A program made the translations under genes and the position numbers. Below, piece after piece: positions 38,370-48,524 of a DNA stretch of 64,000 bases (its first letter is position 1; each line of letters begins with the position of its first letter). This DNA is from Arthrobacter sp. Hiyo4 (lineage in GTDB: Bacteria > Actinomycetota > Actinomycetes > Actinomycetales > Micrococcaceae). The stretch is from NCBI GenBank assembly GCA_002370555.1, contig AP014718.1, positions 3,534,001-3,598,000 on the forward strand, written 5' to 3'. The notes beneath the pieces are model-generated. The model worked only from the letters and a program-made list of their open reading frames with translations, was not told where the DNA came from and ran no database searches.

Positions 38370-38570
38370 GCAACCCTCTCTCACTTAAAGCGGGTTTTAG
38401 GGCAACCCTCTCTCACTTCCTGCCCATTTTTGGGTAACCCTCTCTCAGTCCCTGAAAAACGACCACGAACGGGCGAACCCTCCCCCACAGGATGTGAGAG
38501 AGGGTTCGTCGTTCGCGCCCCAAAAGTGAGAGAGCGTCGAGCAAAAACGTGCAGAAAGTGAGAGAGCGTC
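38370..38570. repeat. Mirrored repeat array with exact 32-bp period
   Basis: Copies of GCAACCCTCTCTCACT begin at 38370, 38402 and 38434 (32-base steps), with a diverged copy at 38473. Inverted copies GTGAGAGAGSGT begin at 38494, 38526 and 38558 (again 32-base steps). The 16-18 bases between copies are unrelated. It fills most of the 363-base gap between the end of the permease gene and the putA start; the rest of that gap is the putA control region. The centre contains CGAAC/GTTCG arms like those of the other palindromes. Confidence 0.85.
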
Positions 38571-38575
38571 CGGGG

Positions 38576-40036
38576 TCAGGTGAGGGGCGGTGCATCTCCA
38601 CAGCTTCTTCGTGGCGCGGGCTGTTGGGGTTCATCAGGGAGTGCTTGCGGCCATAAAAGAAGTAGATGGCCAGTCCGACGACGAGCCAGACGCCGAACCG
38701 TCCCCAAGTTGCCAGTGGCAGCTGCGTCATGAGGAATCCGGAGGACAGGATGCCGAAGGCGGGCACCAGGGGCATCAGCGGCAGCCGGAAGGAGCGCGGA
38801 GCGTCCGGCTTCTTGTAACGGAAGACGATCACCGCGAGGCAGACGACGACGAACGCGGCCAGGATGCCGATGTTGGTCAGGTCAGCCACTTCCTTGATCG
38901 GGAACACGCCCGCCAGGAACGCAGATGTGATGCCGGCGATCCAGGTGACGCGCTGCGGGGTGCCGTGCCTGTCTGTCTTGGCGAACCAGCCGGGCAGGAG
39001 TCCGTCGCGGCTCATGGAGAACCAGACGCGGGTGACACCCAGCAGGAAGGTCAGCATCACAGTGAGGATGGAGAGGACGGCGAAAACAGAAATGATGGTG
39101 GCGATGACGGGCAGGCCCACACTGGTGAAAGCGGAAGCAAATCCGGCCTTGGGATCGATGTCCTGGTAGTTCTGCATGCCGGTAAGAACCAGCGTGGCGG
39201 CAACGTAGAGAAGCATGGCCACAATGAGGGAGAGAACGATGGCCTTCGGCATGTGCTTCTTGCCGTCGGTGGCCTCCTCCGCCGCAGTGCTCATGGCGTC
39301 ATAGCCGAACACTGCGAAGAACACAGTGGCCGAGCCCGCAAGCACGGGCCGAAGCCACTGGGCATGAACGGGTTGTAGTTGTTGGTGTCGATATAAAAGA
39401 CGCCCAAGCCGATGATGAACAGGATCAGGATGACTTTGATGGCTACGGCCACGAGTTCAAACCGGCCGAACGCCTTGGTGCCGCGCGACAGGATCCAGGT
39501 CACCAGGAGGCAGACCAGGATGGCGGGAAGGTTCATGATGCCACCCTTGCCCTCATCCGCCGTCGAAGTCATCCAGGCGGGCATATGAATCCCGATTCCG
39601 GAGAGGAAGGCGTCGAAGTAGCCGGAGATGCCGATGGCCACCACCGCCACGATGGCAATGTATTCCAGCAGCAGGTCCAGCCGATGAACCACCCCACCAC
39701 TTCGCCGAGGGCAACATAGCCGTAGGTGTAGGCGGAGCCAGCCCTGGGGATCATGCCGGCGAACTCTGCGTAGGACAGTGCTGCCGCCGCCGATGCCAGG
39801 CCGGCGATCAGGAAGGAGAAGAGCACCGCGGGCCCCACACCCGGCGCATCTTCGCTGCCTGCCGCCACCAGCCCGGCCAGGGAGAAGATGCCGACACCGA
39901 TAATGCCGCCGACACCGATGGCTGTGAGCTGCCAGAGGCCGAGGGACTTGAAGAGCCCGCTGTGCTTGTTCTCCACTTCAATGTCGTCGATGGGCTTTCG
40001 CCTCATGATCGATTGGGTCATGTCTTTAGTGCTCAT
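38576..40036 (-). CDS. APC-family amino acid permease, probably for proline (three frame breaks)
   Basis: About 487 residues, 12 helices. GLWQLTAIGVGGIIGVGIFS is the APC helix 1 signature; YAEFAGMIPRAGSAYTYGYV is helix 3; FFAVFGYDAMSTAAEEATD is the helix 6 segment. Breaks near 39690 and 39345 split it. A third near 38590 would give the end RHEEAVEDAPPLT, with a TGA at 38576; otherwise the frame reads on through the repeat array. ATG at 40036 with AGGAG seven bases upstream. The putA neighbour and shared motif suggest proline or a related amino acid as substrate, which is an inference. Confidence 0.82.
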
Positions 40037-40109
40037 CAAGGAACTCCTGCTTGGGGTGCGACCCCGTCGCGGCGCCCTGTGAACGGACTGTGACGGGGGT
40101 AACTCATCA

Positions 40110-40175
40110 CCATCAGTATGCAAGCGCGCTTGCATTAGATAAAGTGACTACTTCTAACCAGTATTCATTAGATTC
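40110..40175. promoter_or_regulatory. Divergent control region with perfect 18-bp palindrome
   Basis: ATGCAAGCGCGCTTGCAT (40118-40135) is a perfect palindrome between the divergent permease and LysR genes, followed by GATAAAG and TTCTAA blocks that recur upstream of putA. It is probably the main operator for the LysR regulator. Confidence 0.6.
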
Positions 40176-40191
40176 AATAAGGAATCCGCTC

Positions 40192-41117
40192 ATGCTCGAT
40201 GTCCGCCGCCTGAGGCTTCTCCGCGAACTGAAGATCCGGGGCACGCTGGCGGAGGTGGCGGAGGCACTGCAGTACAGCCCGTCGTCGGTCTCCCAGCAGC
40301 TTGCCCTGCTGGAAAAGGAAGTGGGCGTGGAGCTGCTCCGGAAAACGGGGCGGCGCGTGCAGCTGACGCCCCAGGCCGAAGTCCTGGTGGCCCACACCGC
40401 CCAGCTGCTCGAAACCATGGAGCAGGCGGAAGCGGACCTGGCGGCGTCGCTGACCACTGTCACGGGAACGGTCCGGATTGCGGTGTTCCAGTCCGCGGCC
40501 CTGGCGCTGATGCCCGACACGCTCTCGCGGATGACGGCGGAGTACCCGGAGGTGCGGATCGAAATGATCCAGCGCGAGCCCGAAACGGCACTTCATGAGA
40601 CCTGGGCGCGCGATTTTGACCTGGTCATCGCTGAACAGTATCCGGGCCACGCCGCCCCGCGGTACCCGGAGCTGGACCGCATCAAGCTGACCACGGACGC
40701 GATCCGGCTGGCCGTTCCGCCGGCGGCTCCCGGCCGACCGCCCATCACGTCGCTGGAGGACACTGCCGCGCTGCCCTGGGTTATGGAGCCCCGCGGAGCC
40801 GCCTCCCGGCACTGGGCGGAACAGGCCTGCCGGAGTGCCGGATTCGAGCCCGATGTGCGCTTTGAAACAGCCGATCTCCAGGCGCAGATCAGGCTGATCG
40901 AGTCCGGAAATGCCGTGGCGCTGATGCCGGACCTCGTCTGGACCGGCCGCGGCACTACCGCCCAACTGTTGGACTTGCCGGGCAATCCGCACCGGACCGT
41001 GTTCACCTCGGTGCGCCGCTCCAGCGCGCAGCGGCCGCCATCCTCGCCGCCCGCGAGACGCTGGCCGCCACCGCCACCTCAGTAGCCATGACGGACGACG
41101 GCGGCGGATCCAGGTAG
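40192..41117 (+). CDS. LysR-family regulator, candidate regulator of proline utilisation (one frame break)
   Basis: About 308 residues after one base added near 41033, which restores a natural C-terminus (AAILAARETLAATATSVAMT). The helix-turn-helix region is TLAEVAEALQYSPSSVSQQL and the effector-binding fold follows from TGTVRIAVFQSAALALMPD. ATG at 40192, with AAGGAA seven bases upstream. It is divergent from the APC permease and near putA; a shared motif in front of both supports control of the two genes. The effector, perhaps proline, is inferred. Confidence 0.83.
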
Positions 41118-41220
41118 GTGCCGGATGGCGCGGTCACGGGCCGGACAGGTTGGAAACAGCCTCCGCCATGTTCAGTGCGTCACAGCGCTATCCGGGCGCC
41201 GGCGCTAGACTGGGCGGGTT

Positions 41221-41646
41221 ATGAATCGCACAATGTTCAAGTCCAAAATCCACCGGGCCACCGTCACGCACGCCGACCTGCACTACGTAGGATCGGTCAC
41301 CGTTGACCTGGATCTGCTGGACGCTGCCGATATCCTTCCCGGCGAGCTCGTGGCCATCGTGGACGTAACCAACGGTGCGCGCCTGGAGACCTACACCATC
41401 GCCGGCGAGCGCGGCTCCGGTGTCATCGGCATCAACGGGGCAGCAGCGCACCTGATGCACGAGAATGACATCGTTATCCTCATCACCTATGCCCAGATGA
41501 CCACTGAAGAGGCCCACGCCTACACCCCGAAGGTCATCCATGTGGATGAAGACAACAAGATTGTCCAGATCGGAAACGACCCCGCCGAGTGCCACACGCC
41601 CGGCCTGATGCGCCCGCCGTTCGCCCTGAACAACGCCGCCCTGTAG
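41221..41646 (+). CDS. panD: Aspartate 1-decarboxylase
   Basis: A 141-residue pyruvoyl-dependent enzyme making beta-alanine for pantothenate. [25 protein letters not shown] contains the Gly-Ser self-cleavage site that generates the pyruvoyl group on Ser25 of the standard numbering. [17 protein letters not shown] and [19 protein letters not shown] are conserved active-site blocks. The ATG at 41221 is used; a second ATG four residues later is possible. The frame is intact. The other pan genes are not in this window. Confidence 0.95.
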   Translation: MNRTMFKSKIHRATVTHADLHYVGSVTVDLDLLDAADILPGELVAIVDVTNGARLETYTIAGERGSGVIGINGAAAHLMHENDIVILITYAQMTTEEAHAYTPKVIHVDEDNKIVQIGNDPAECHTPGLMRPPFALNNAAL

Positions 41647-41697
41647 CGGGAGCGTGAGTCCGGGCAGACACCGCCGCCGCAGCCTCGGAGGCTTTTC

Positions 41698-42623
41698 GTG
41701 GTAGGCGTGCTGCAGGGCTTCTTTGTTGTCTGGTTCATCATCATGGTGGGCTGGTTCGTCGGCCGCCAGCGGATCCTGGGCGACAACGCCCGCCAGGTCC
41801 TCAGTGGCCTGACGTTCTTCGTGGCCAGCCCTGCCCTCCTCTTCGAGACGCTCAGCAATGCACAGCTGCGGGAAGTCTTCGCGGAACCGCTGCTGGTCAC
41901 GGCAGTATCCGCCGTCTGCACCGCCCTTGTCTTCTTCAGCATCGTGAAGTTCGTCCTGAAGCGCGCGTTGCCGGAAGCCCTGATGTCCTCGATGGCCGCT
42001 TCCCTGGCCAACTCCGCGAACCTCGGTATTCCCATCGCAGTATATGTTCTGGGCGACGCCAGTTACGTGGCGCCGCTGCTGATCTTCCAGCTGGCGTTCT
42101 TCACCCCGATTTTCCTGATGATCCTGGATGCCAGCACCAGCTCGCACCGGACCACGCCCTGGGGATTCATTCTGATGATCCTGCGGAACCCCATGATTGT
42201 CGGCTCCGGCCTGGGCCTGCTGGTGGCGGGGACCGGCTGGGAGGTTCCGCCGCTGCTCCTGGAGCCGATCCACCTCATTGGCGGTGCCGCGATTCCGGCC
42301 ATGCTGATCGCCTTCGGCATGAGCCTGAACGGCAGCCGGCCATTGCAGGCCGCCGCCGGCAGGCGCGTGGACACCCTCCTGGCCAGTGCCTTCAAACTGG
42401 TGGTCCAGCCGGCCCTCGCGTACGTTTTTGCCCGCTTTGCCCTGGGTATGGACGGCCCGCCCTGTTCGCGGCCGTGGTGGTGGCATCCCTCCCCACAGCG
42501 CAAAACGTCTTTGTTGCGGCCAGCCGCTACCAGACCGGCATCACCGTGGCCAAGGACACCGTCCTGATCACCACGGTGGTGGCGGTACCGGCCATGATCG
42601 GCGTCGCGCTGCTGCTGAACTGA
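41698..42623 (+). CDS. AEC (auxin efflux carrier)-family transporter (one frame break)
   Basis: About 308 residues, 10 helices in two inverted five-helix repeats. VVWFIIMVGWFVGRQRILGD and SLANSANLGIPIAVYVLGD carry the N-P-like crossover of the first repeat. The repaired C-terminus reads VASLPTAQNVFVAASRYQTG (second repeat) and ends AMIGVALLLN. One missing base lies near 42463. AEC proteins export or import organic acids and amino acids; the substrate is unknown. The GTG start at 41698 lies 51 bases after panD. Confidence 0.82.
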
Positions 42624-42644
42624 TAGCCATACCTGAGGAGCCAC

Positions 42645-43568
42645 ATGGAAACAATCCTGGACACTGCTGCTCACGCGCACGGGGATCGTCAACCATGGCC
42701 GTTGTTCTCGGCTCGCGGTGGTACAGGCGGCGCTCACCGAGGCAGGCATCCGGGCGGAGTTCCTGCGGCCGGAGGAGGCCGCCGAGCGGTGGCGCGGCAT
42801 CCGCTTTGACCAGCAGGTCCTCCACATGCCCGATGGCGGCCAACTCAACCCCGAGGCGGCGCTTCCCGTCTTCCAGCGGCTCGCCGCAGCCCGCGGCGCC
42901 GAGATCCGGCACCGCACCAAGGTGGTGGAGCTGAAAATCATGGACGACGGCGTCCGGCTCACCTTGGAGTCCGGCGGCACCGAAGGAACCGGCAGCACTG
43001 AGGTGATCACCGCCGCGCAGGCCGTGGTGACGGCCGGCGGCTGGACGGAGAAGCTGCTGTCCGGCGTGGCCGGAAGCGGGAAGCTCAGGATTCCCGGCTC
43101 ACGGTCACCCAGGAGCAGCCGGCACACTTCCGCGTTGCCGATCAGGGAGCGGTGTGGCCCGGGTTCAACCACACGCCGGGACCCGGACCTGCATACGAGG
43201 ACTGGTATTCGCCCGTCTATGGGATGCATACGCCGGGCGAAGGCATCAAGGCCGGCTGGCATGGCGTCGGTCCCGTGGTGGATCCGGACCGGCGTTCCTT
43301 CCTCCCCGAACCTGTCCAGCTCGCGGCCCTGCAGGATTATGCCCGGACCTGGCTGCCTGGTGTGGACGCGGATTCATTCGAGGCCATCAGCTGCACGTAC
43401 ACCACCACGCCGGATGAGGACTTCATTCTCGACCGGATCGGTCCCATAGTCATCGGCGCCGGCTTCTCCGGACACGGTTTCAAGTTCACCCCCGTGGTGG
43501 GTCGGATCCTCGCGGACCTGGCCACCGGGACCCGGCCCGCCCCGCAGATCTTCTCCGCGGCCCGCTGA
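42645..43568 (+). pseudogene. N-terminally truncated FAD-dependent amine oxidase (sarcosine oxidase-like)
   Basis: The frame encodes the middle and C-terminal parts of a DAO-family oxidase of the monomeric sarcosine/N-methyltryptophan oxidase type: LLTRTGIVNHG, AALTEAGIRAEFLRPEEAAE, AAQAVVTAGGWTEKLLS, then after a break near 43093 FNHTPGPGPAYEDWYSPVYG and SFEAISCTYTTTPDEDFILD with IGAGFSGHGFKFTPVVGRIL. The N-terminal 70 or so residues with the GxGxxG FAD-binding motif are absent; the sequence runs directly from the end of the AEC gene into the oxidase interior. Unlike the single-base breaks elsewhere, this cannot be a homopolymer slip. Probably a decayed gene or an assembly deletion. Confidence 0.65.
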
Positions 43569-43590
43569 CACAACGGCCCTTAGCGCGAAC

Positions 43591-43627
43591 GAACAGTTGG
43601 GGCCCTACCGGCAGGGCCCAACTGTTC
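43591..43627. terminator. Long hairpin between convergent genes
   Basis: GAACAGTTGGGGCCCT and AGGGCCCAACTGTTC form a nearly perfect stem (one extra G) just downstream of AGCGCGAAC. It lies between the amine oxidase remnant and the end of the GH15 gene, and belongs to the GCGCGAAC-type palindromes with yet another inner word. Confidence 0.7.
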
Positions 43628-43639
43628 GAGCCCGACGTG

Positions 43640-46278
43640 CTACGTCCTTTTGGCCTCTGGCTTGTGCCGGTCCAGGATCCGGGCGCAGCGGATGAATCCC
43701 AGGTGCGAGTAGGCCTGCGGGTGGTTCCCCAGGTGCGTCTCCGTGCTGGGATCGTATTCCTCGGGCAGCAGGCCGGTGGGGCCGAAGAGGTTCACCAACT
43801 GGTCGAACAGGTCCCAGGCCTCCTCGATCCTGCCCACCGCAACGTACGCCTCAATCAGCCAGGTGGTGCAGATGTGGAAGCCGCCCTCCAAACCCGGCAG
43901 GCCGTCGTCGTACCTGTACCGGAACACGGTGGGGCCCACCCGCAGTTCCCGTTCCACGGCGGTGACGGTGTCCAGGAACCGCTGGTCCGTGACATCCAGC
44001 AGGCCGGAGAGCCCGATGTGGAGGACGGCTGCATCCAGGTCCGGGCTGTCGTAGGCCACCGTGTAGGACGCGGCCGAGTCATCCCAGCCCTCGCGCAGGA
44101 CTTCCTCCCGGATGGTCCGGGCCGTGGGTTCCCACGACGGATCCGGCGCCCTGCCGTGCCGGGCGGCGGTCCGGAGTGCCCGGTCCAGCGTCACCCAGCA
44201 CATCACCTTGGTGTAGACGTGGTGCCGCGGCGGCCGCCGGGCTTCCCAGATGCCGTGGTCAGGCTCCTGCCACCGGGCCAGGACGGCGGCCGCCATCTGC
44301 ACCATCAGGTCCCAGTGCTCATCCTCGAGGCCACCGGTCCGCGAGCTCACGCCGTGGATCAGTTCAGCCACCGGGCCGAAGACATCCAGCTGGACCTGGT
44401 GGTCCGCGGCGTTGCCGATCCGGACCGGACGGGACCCCGCATACCCGGGCAGGCTGTCGATGACCGCCTCCGTGGACAGCGGCGCCCCTGTCACGGAGTA
44501 CAGCGGGTGCAGCCATTCCGGGCCCGGTGCATGTTCAAGGATCCTGCCCAGCCAGCCCAGGAAACCGGCTGCCTCCGCAGTAGAGCCCAGGTCCACCAGC
44601 GCGTTCACCGTCATGGACGCATCCCGCAGCCAGCAGTAGCGGTAATCCCAGTTCCGTGTGCCACCGATTCCTTCGGGCAAGGACGTGGTGGGCGCGGCCA
44701 GCACGGCACCTGTGGGCTCGTGCACGAGAGCGCGGAGGACCAGAGCCGAGCGCCGGACCAGGGATGGCTTCACCGAGGGCAGCTCCAGTTCCTGCACCCA
44801 GCGGCGGGAGTGGAGCGCCACCCCCGCCCGCCGTTCCGTCTCCCGCCGGGGTCCGCCGGCGCAGGCTCGGTGTCGCCGCAGCGCAGGTTGAGGACCACCG
44901 GCCCGTCCTGGAGGTTGACCGAAGCGGTGGCCGTGGCGTGGAGGCCATCCGAGGTGATGGTGAAGCTGACACCGGGGGCAAAAAGGATGATGGGATCGGA
45001 GGTCCCCACCACATGGAGTTCGTCGCGGCGGGCTTCCATACTGAACGGCGCGTTGGCGTAGTCCGGCCGCGGTGCGAAGACGATCTTGGCGCCGCCGGTG
45101 CCGGAGAGCACCCGGACCAGACTGGTGATCCCGTCCGGTGCCGGCTCGAGGTAGTCCGTGACGGTCACGTCCGCCCAGCGCGTTTCCACGATCATGGTGC
45201 TGTCCACGTAGCGCTGGCCCAGAACCTGAGAGGATTTGAGCGGCTCAACAGAGAAGTGTCCGGCGGCGTCGCCGCCCAGGATGTGGGCGAACAGCGAAGC
45301 TGAATCCGGGAGCGGGTGGCTCATCCAGCAGACCTTGGCATCCGGCGTGACCAAAGCGGTGGAGGATCCGTTGCCAATCATCGTGTGGCGCTCGAGCCCC
45401 ACGGCGTCCTCGCCGAAAAGCCAGGCCCGCCGCAGCTCGAACAGGAGGGCAAGGACGCGGGCGAAGGACTCCGGGTCCCGCAGCCGGTGGGACGCACGGG
45501 TCTCCCCCTTGCCCACTCGTAACCCCAGGTCCGGGCCGCGGAGCGTGGCGATGGCCAGTTCGTCGCTGTAGGCATCCCCGGCATACAAGGCGGCACTGGC
45601 GCCCAGCCGGGACCGGAGATTTTCCAGGGCGTCCGCCTTGGCGGGTTCGATTACCGAGAGGTCCAGGACGGAACCGTCCACGATGAAGAACAACCCGTGG
45701 GCCTTGGCGATCTCCCGGGCCGTTTCCGTCACCACCTGCACCACCGCAGGCGAGGCCGGCCGGGTGTGCACGGACACGGCCACCGGCTTCCGCTCGATCC
45801 AGATGCCCTCCTGAAAACCCACGGCCTCAGTCAGGGCGGTACCCACCTTGTGGAGCGTGGCTTCGGTGGCGAGGTCCTGGACATGGGCGAAGGCCATGTC
45901 CGACTCCGCCCCGTGCGAGCCGATGAGATGCACCTCCGCGGGCAGCCGAGACACCGCGGCAAGGTCACGCAGCGAGCGCCCCGAGATGACGGCGGCATGC
46001 GTATTGGGCAGGGCCGCCAGGGCGCGGAGCGCGATTGCAGCGCTCCCCAGGGGAAGGGTCTCGGTGGAGATTCCCTCCGCATCGCACAATGTTCCGCCGT
46101 AGTTGCAGGCCACCAGGAGCCCGGGGACGCGGGCCAGGACCTTCAGTTCTGCCAGGAGGGTGGGCGTGAAACCCTCGTCCGCCAGGTCCGACTGGATGAA
46201 GGTCCGCAGCAGGCCCAGCGGCAGCGACCTGGTCAGCAGGGCGGAATCCGCCACGCTCTGGTTCAACGGCGTAGCCAT
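43640..46278 (-). CDS. GH15 glycoside hydrolase with degenerate trehalose-phosphatase-like N-terminal domain (one frame break)
   Basis: About 879 residues. Residues 1-260 follow the OtsB/HAD pattern (VISGRSLRDLAAVSRLP; ALYAGDAYSDELAIATL), but the first HAD motif reads ACNYGGTLCD where DFDGTL is expected: both catalytic aspartates are replaced. Residues 270-879 are an (alpha/alpha)6 GH15 domain with the N-terminal beta-sandwich, GGTRNWDYRYCWLRDASMTV and GLLPEEYDPST. GH15 members of actinobacteria include trehalases and glucoamylases. One break near 44827. ATG at 46278 with AGAAGGAG seven bases upstream. The fusion suggests trehalose metabolism, but the phosphatase half is probably inactive. 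Confidence 0.82.
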
Positions 46279-46407
46279 GCATGCACTCCTTCTGCAGAGC
46301 CTGGCCCGGAAAGGCCGGAGGGGCCGGATCCCATTTTTCCGCCCGCCGGTTTCGCCTGAATGTCCCGGCCATTGCCACCGTGTAAAGTCCGACGACAGCG
46401 CCAAGCG

Positions 46408-48519
46408 TCACCCGGCGGTCAGCGTCACCATCGTGAAGCCGCATGGGGCCACCGTGACGCGTCCGGACGTGCTGCCTGCGCTGTCCGCGGAGCCCTTCAC
46501 CGGCTGGCCGGCGGAGTCGTACTGGCGCTGGACCAGCACAAAGCCTTCCGGCACGGCCACCTGCTGCACGGTAGCGGACTTGGCCGCGCTGACGTACAGC
46601 GTTGAGTCGCCGCCGGAACCGGACACCCGCACAGTGGAGATCAGCGGCTGGACCAGGAGTGCGTCCAGTGCCGCGTGCCCGTCGGTGGTAGCGGTGACCG
46701 AAGTCAGTCCGGCTGCCAGGGAGCGCCTCAGCGTGAGCGGGATGAGGATGCCGGGGCGTCGGTGATGCCCTGCGCCCCTGCCCCGCCGTTGGCCGTGGTG
46801 CCCAGCGGGCCTTTGGCCGAGGTCCAGGCGGTGGTGCCCGCGGGCGCAATTGCCTGGTTCACGATGGGGAAGATGTTGCTGGGCTGGTCAGCTGCCGGCA
46901 GCGGGATGGAAAGGCTGCCGCCAGCGTTCAGGTCGACATATGCCCCGCCGGAGATGTTCGCTTCGCCGGTCCAGGACGACGGCGGCCGCACCACCGTGCC
47001 GTTGCCTGTGATGTTGCCGGCTTCGGCTTCCACCACGCTGAGTCCGTTGGTCCCTTCGTTCACACTGATCCCGTCGCCTTGGCCCGGAGGTCCGGGTCGG
47101 CGTCGAGGGCCAGCATGGTGAGCAGGGCATGGATGGTGGATTCAGCGCCGGAGTTGGGGTTGATCCGGCCGTCCGTTTCGATCCCGTCGATGGCCGTGCC
47201 TGTGGCCGGGTTGTAGGCCGGGGCACCGTTGGGATTCGCGCCGAAGAACCAGCCGGCAGCGATGGCGGCCACGTCCAGGAGGCCTGGGGCATCGGCGGCT
47301 TTGGCCGTCGCCACCAGGCTCTGGACGCGGGAGTCCACACCGTACGCGATCTGGGCCTCGCCGGGAGTGGGGCTCCAGGCGTTGTCCGGCCCGCCCGCTG
47401 CGAGCAGCTGCGGGGTGAACTGGGCGGTGTCCTTCACGGCTGCCGTCAACAGGTCGGGCCGGTCCAGGAGGGTGGACGCGGTGGCCACAGCGGCCGGAGC
47501 CATGCCGCCCCACGCGTGCCAGAGGCTCTGGGACTTGTTCCACGGCATGATGGCGCCGAACGGCCATTGCGTGGCCGAGCCGGATGACATCGCCGCCACG
47601 CCCTCGCTCAGCCGGGACAGCGCCGTGGTGGCCACGGCATCGGACGGAACGGTCTCCACATACGCGGCCAGGCCCAGCACGGCCTCTGCCGAGGCATCCG
47701 CGCCGCCGGCGATCAGCCAGGCCGGAACCTGGACGCCGTCGGCGGTATCGAACGTGCCGTACTTGGCCAGGGACTGGCGGTTTAGGGCACCCAGGGAAAG
47801 GTGCAGCCGGTCCTGCAGGAACGCGGCGAACTCCGGATCGGACTCGGCAAACCCTGCGAAGCCTTCGCCCAGGGCCCACACCGTGCGGGCCAGCCAGTAG
47901 GATTCCGCGGAGTCGGACGGATCCGGCAGTTCCACGGGAATGGCGCTGGGGTTCAGGCTGCCGTCCGTCTGCTGCCAGAGGATGACGTTGCCGGCGTTCG
48001 GGCCGTCCACCGTTTGCAGGTAGGTGAGTGTCCGAAGGTTCTGGAAGGCGTGCTCCTTGCTCGCCAGGTCCCCGGTATGCTTCCAGTGCCGCAGGTATAC
48101 GACGGCGGTGCGGGCAATATCGTCCGCATTGAAGGCGCCCTGGGTCCAGTCGCCCGTGGCCGGGTCCAGGTCCCCGCCGCCCACCCTGTCGTAGCTGCCG
48201 TCGTCGTTCCTGTCGGCGTAGGTCCACGGCGCTTCCGCTTCGGGGTCCTGCTCCAGCTGGTAGGTGGTGTGCCCGGCCACCGGAGCCAGCGGAACCGTGT
48301 CCAGCAGGAAGTCCAGGTGGTCCAGGTTGGTCAGGTTGGTCAGGTTGCCGCCGTCGGCCAATGCGGGTGCCAGGACGGGTGCCGCCGGTGCAGTGTGCGC
48401 GGTGGCGGACGACGGCGGCGCGGCAGGGCCGCCGTGACGGCACTGGCCTGGAGCGAAACAGCCAGCAGGGAAACGGCCACCGCCGTCACCACCGGCCGCG
48501 TGGCCTTCGGTGAAGCCAT
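46408..48519 (-). CDS. Secreted glycan-associated protein with C-terminal CBM35-like domain (frame breaks)
   Basis: About 704 residues. Signal peptide TRPVVTAVAVSLLAVSLQAS after the ATG at 48519. The body (WTQGAFNADDIARTAVVYLR, SAESYWLARTVWALGEGFAG, GGMAPAAVATASTLLDRPDL, AAIAAGWFFGANPNGAPAYN) is helix-rich with regularly placed Trp and Asp, as in (alpha/alpha)-barrel carbohydrate enzymes; I cannot name the family. The C-terminal part (VVEAEAGNITGNGTVVRPPS, then GGAYVDLNAGGSLSIPLP) resembles a CBM35-type module. Breaks near 48418, 47070 and 46750. It is the last gene of the GH130-ABC operon and probably acts outside the cell on the polymer whose fragments the transporter imports. Confidence 0.65.
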
Positions 48520-48524
48520 CACCG

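Noticed and set aside
38370..38570. CRISPR-like array of short repeats with 16-base spacers
   Set aside because: Repeats are only 13-16 bases, three per half, and the second half is inverted. The spacers are shorter than any CRISPR spacer and there are no cas genes in the window.
43637..45061. Plus-strand open frame of about 474 codons opposite the GH15 gene
   Set aside because: Antisense shadow; GH15 motifs on the minus strand explain the region.
45880..46278. Functional trehalose-6-phosphate phosphatase (OtsB)
   Set aside because: The essential DxD motif is replaced by CNYGG, so catalytic function is unlikely as read.
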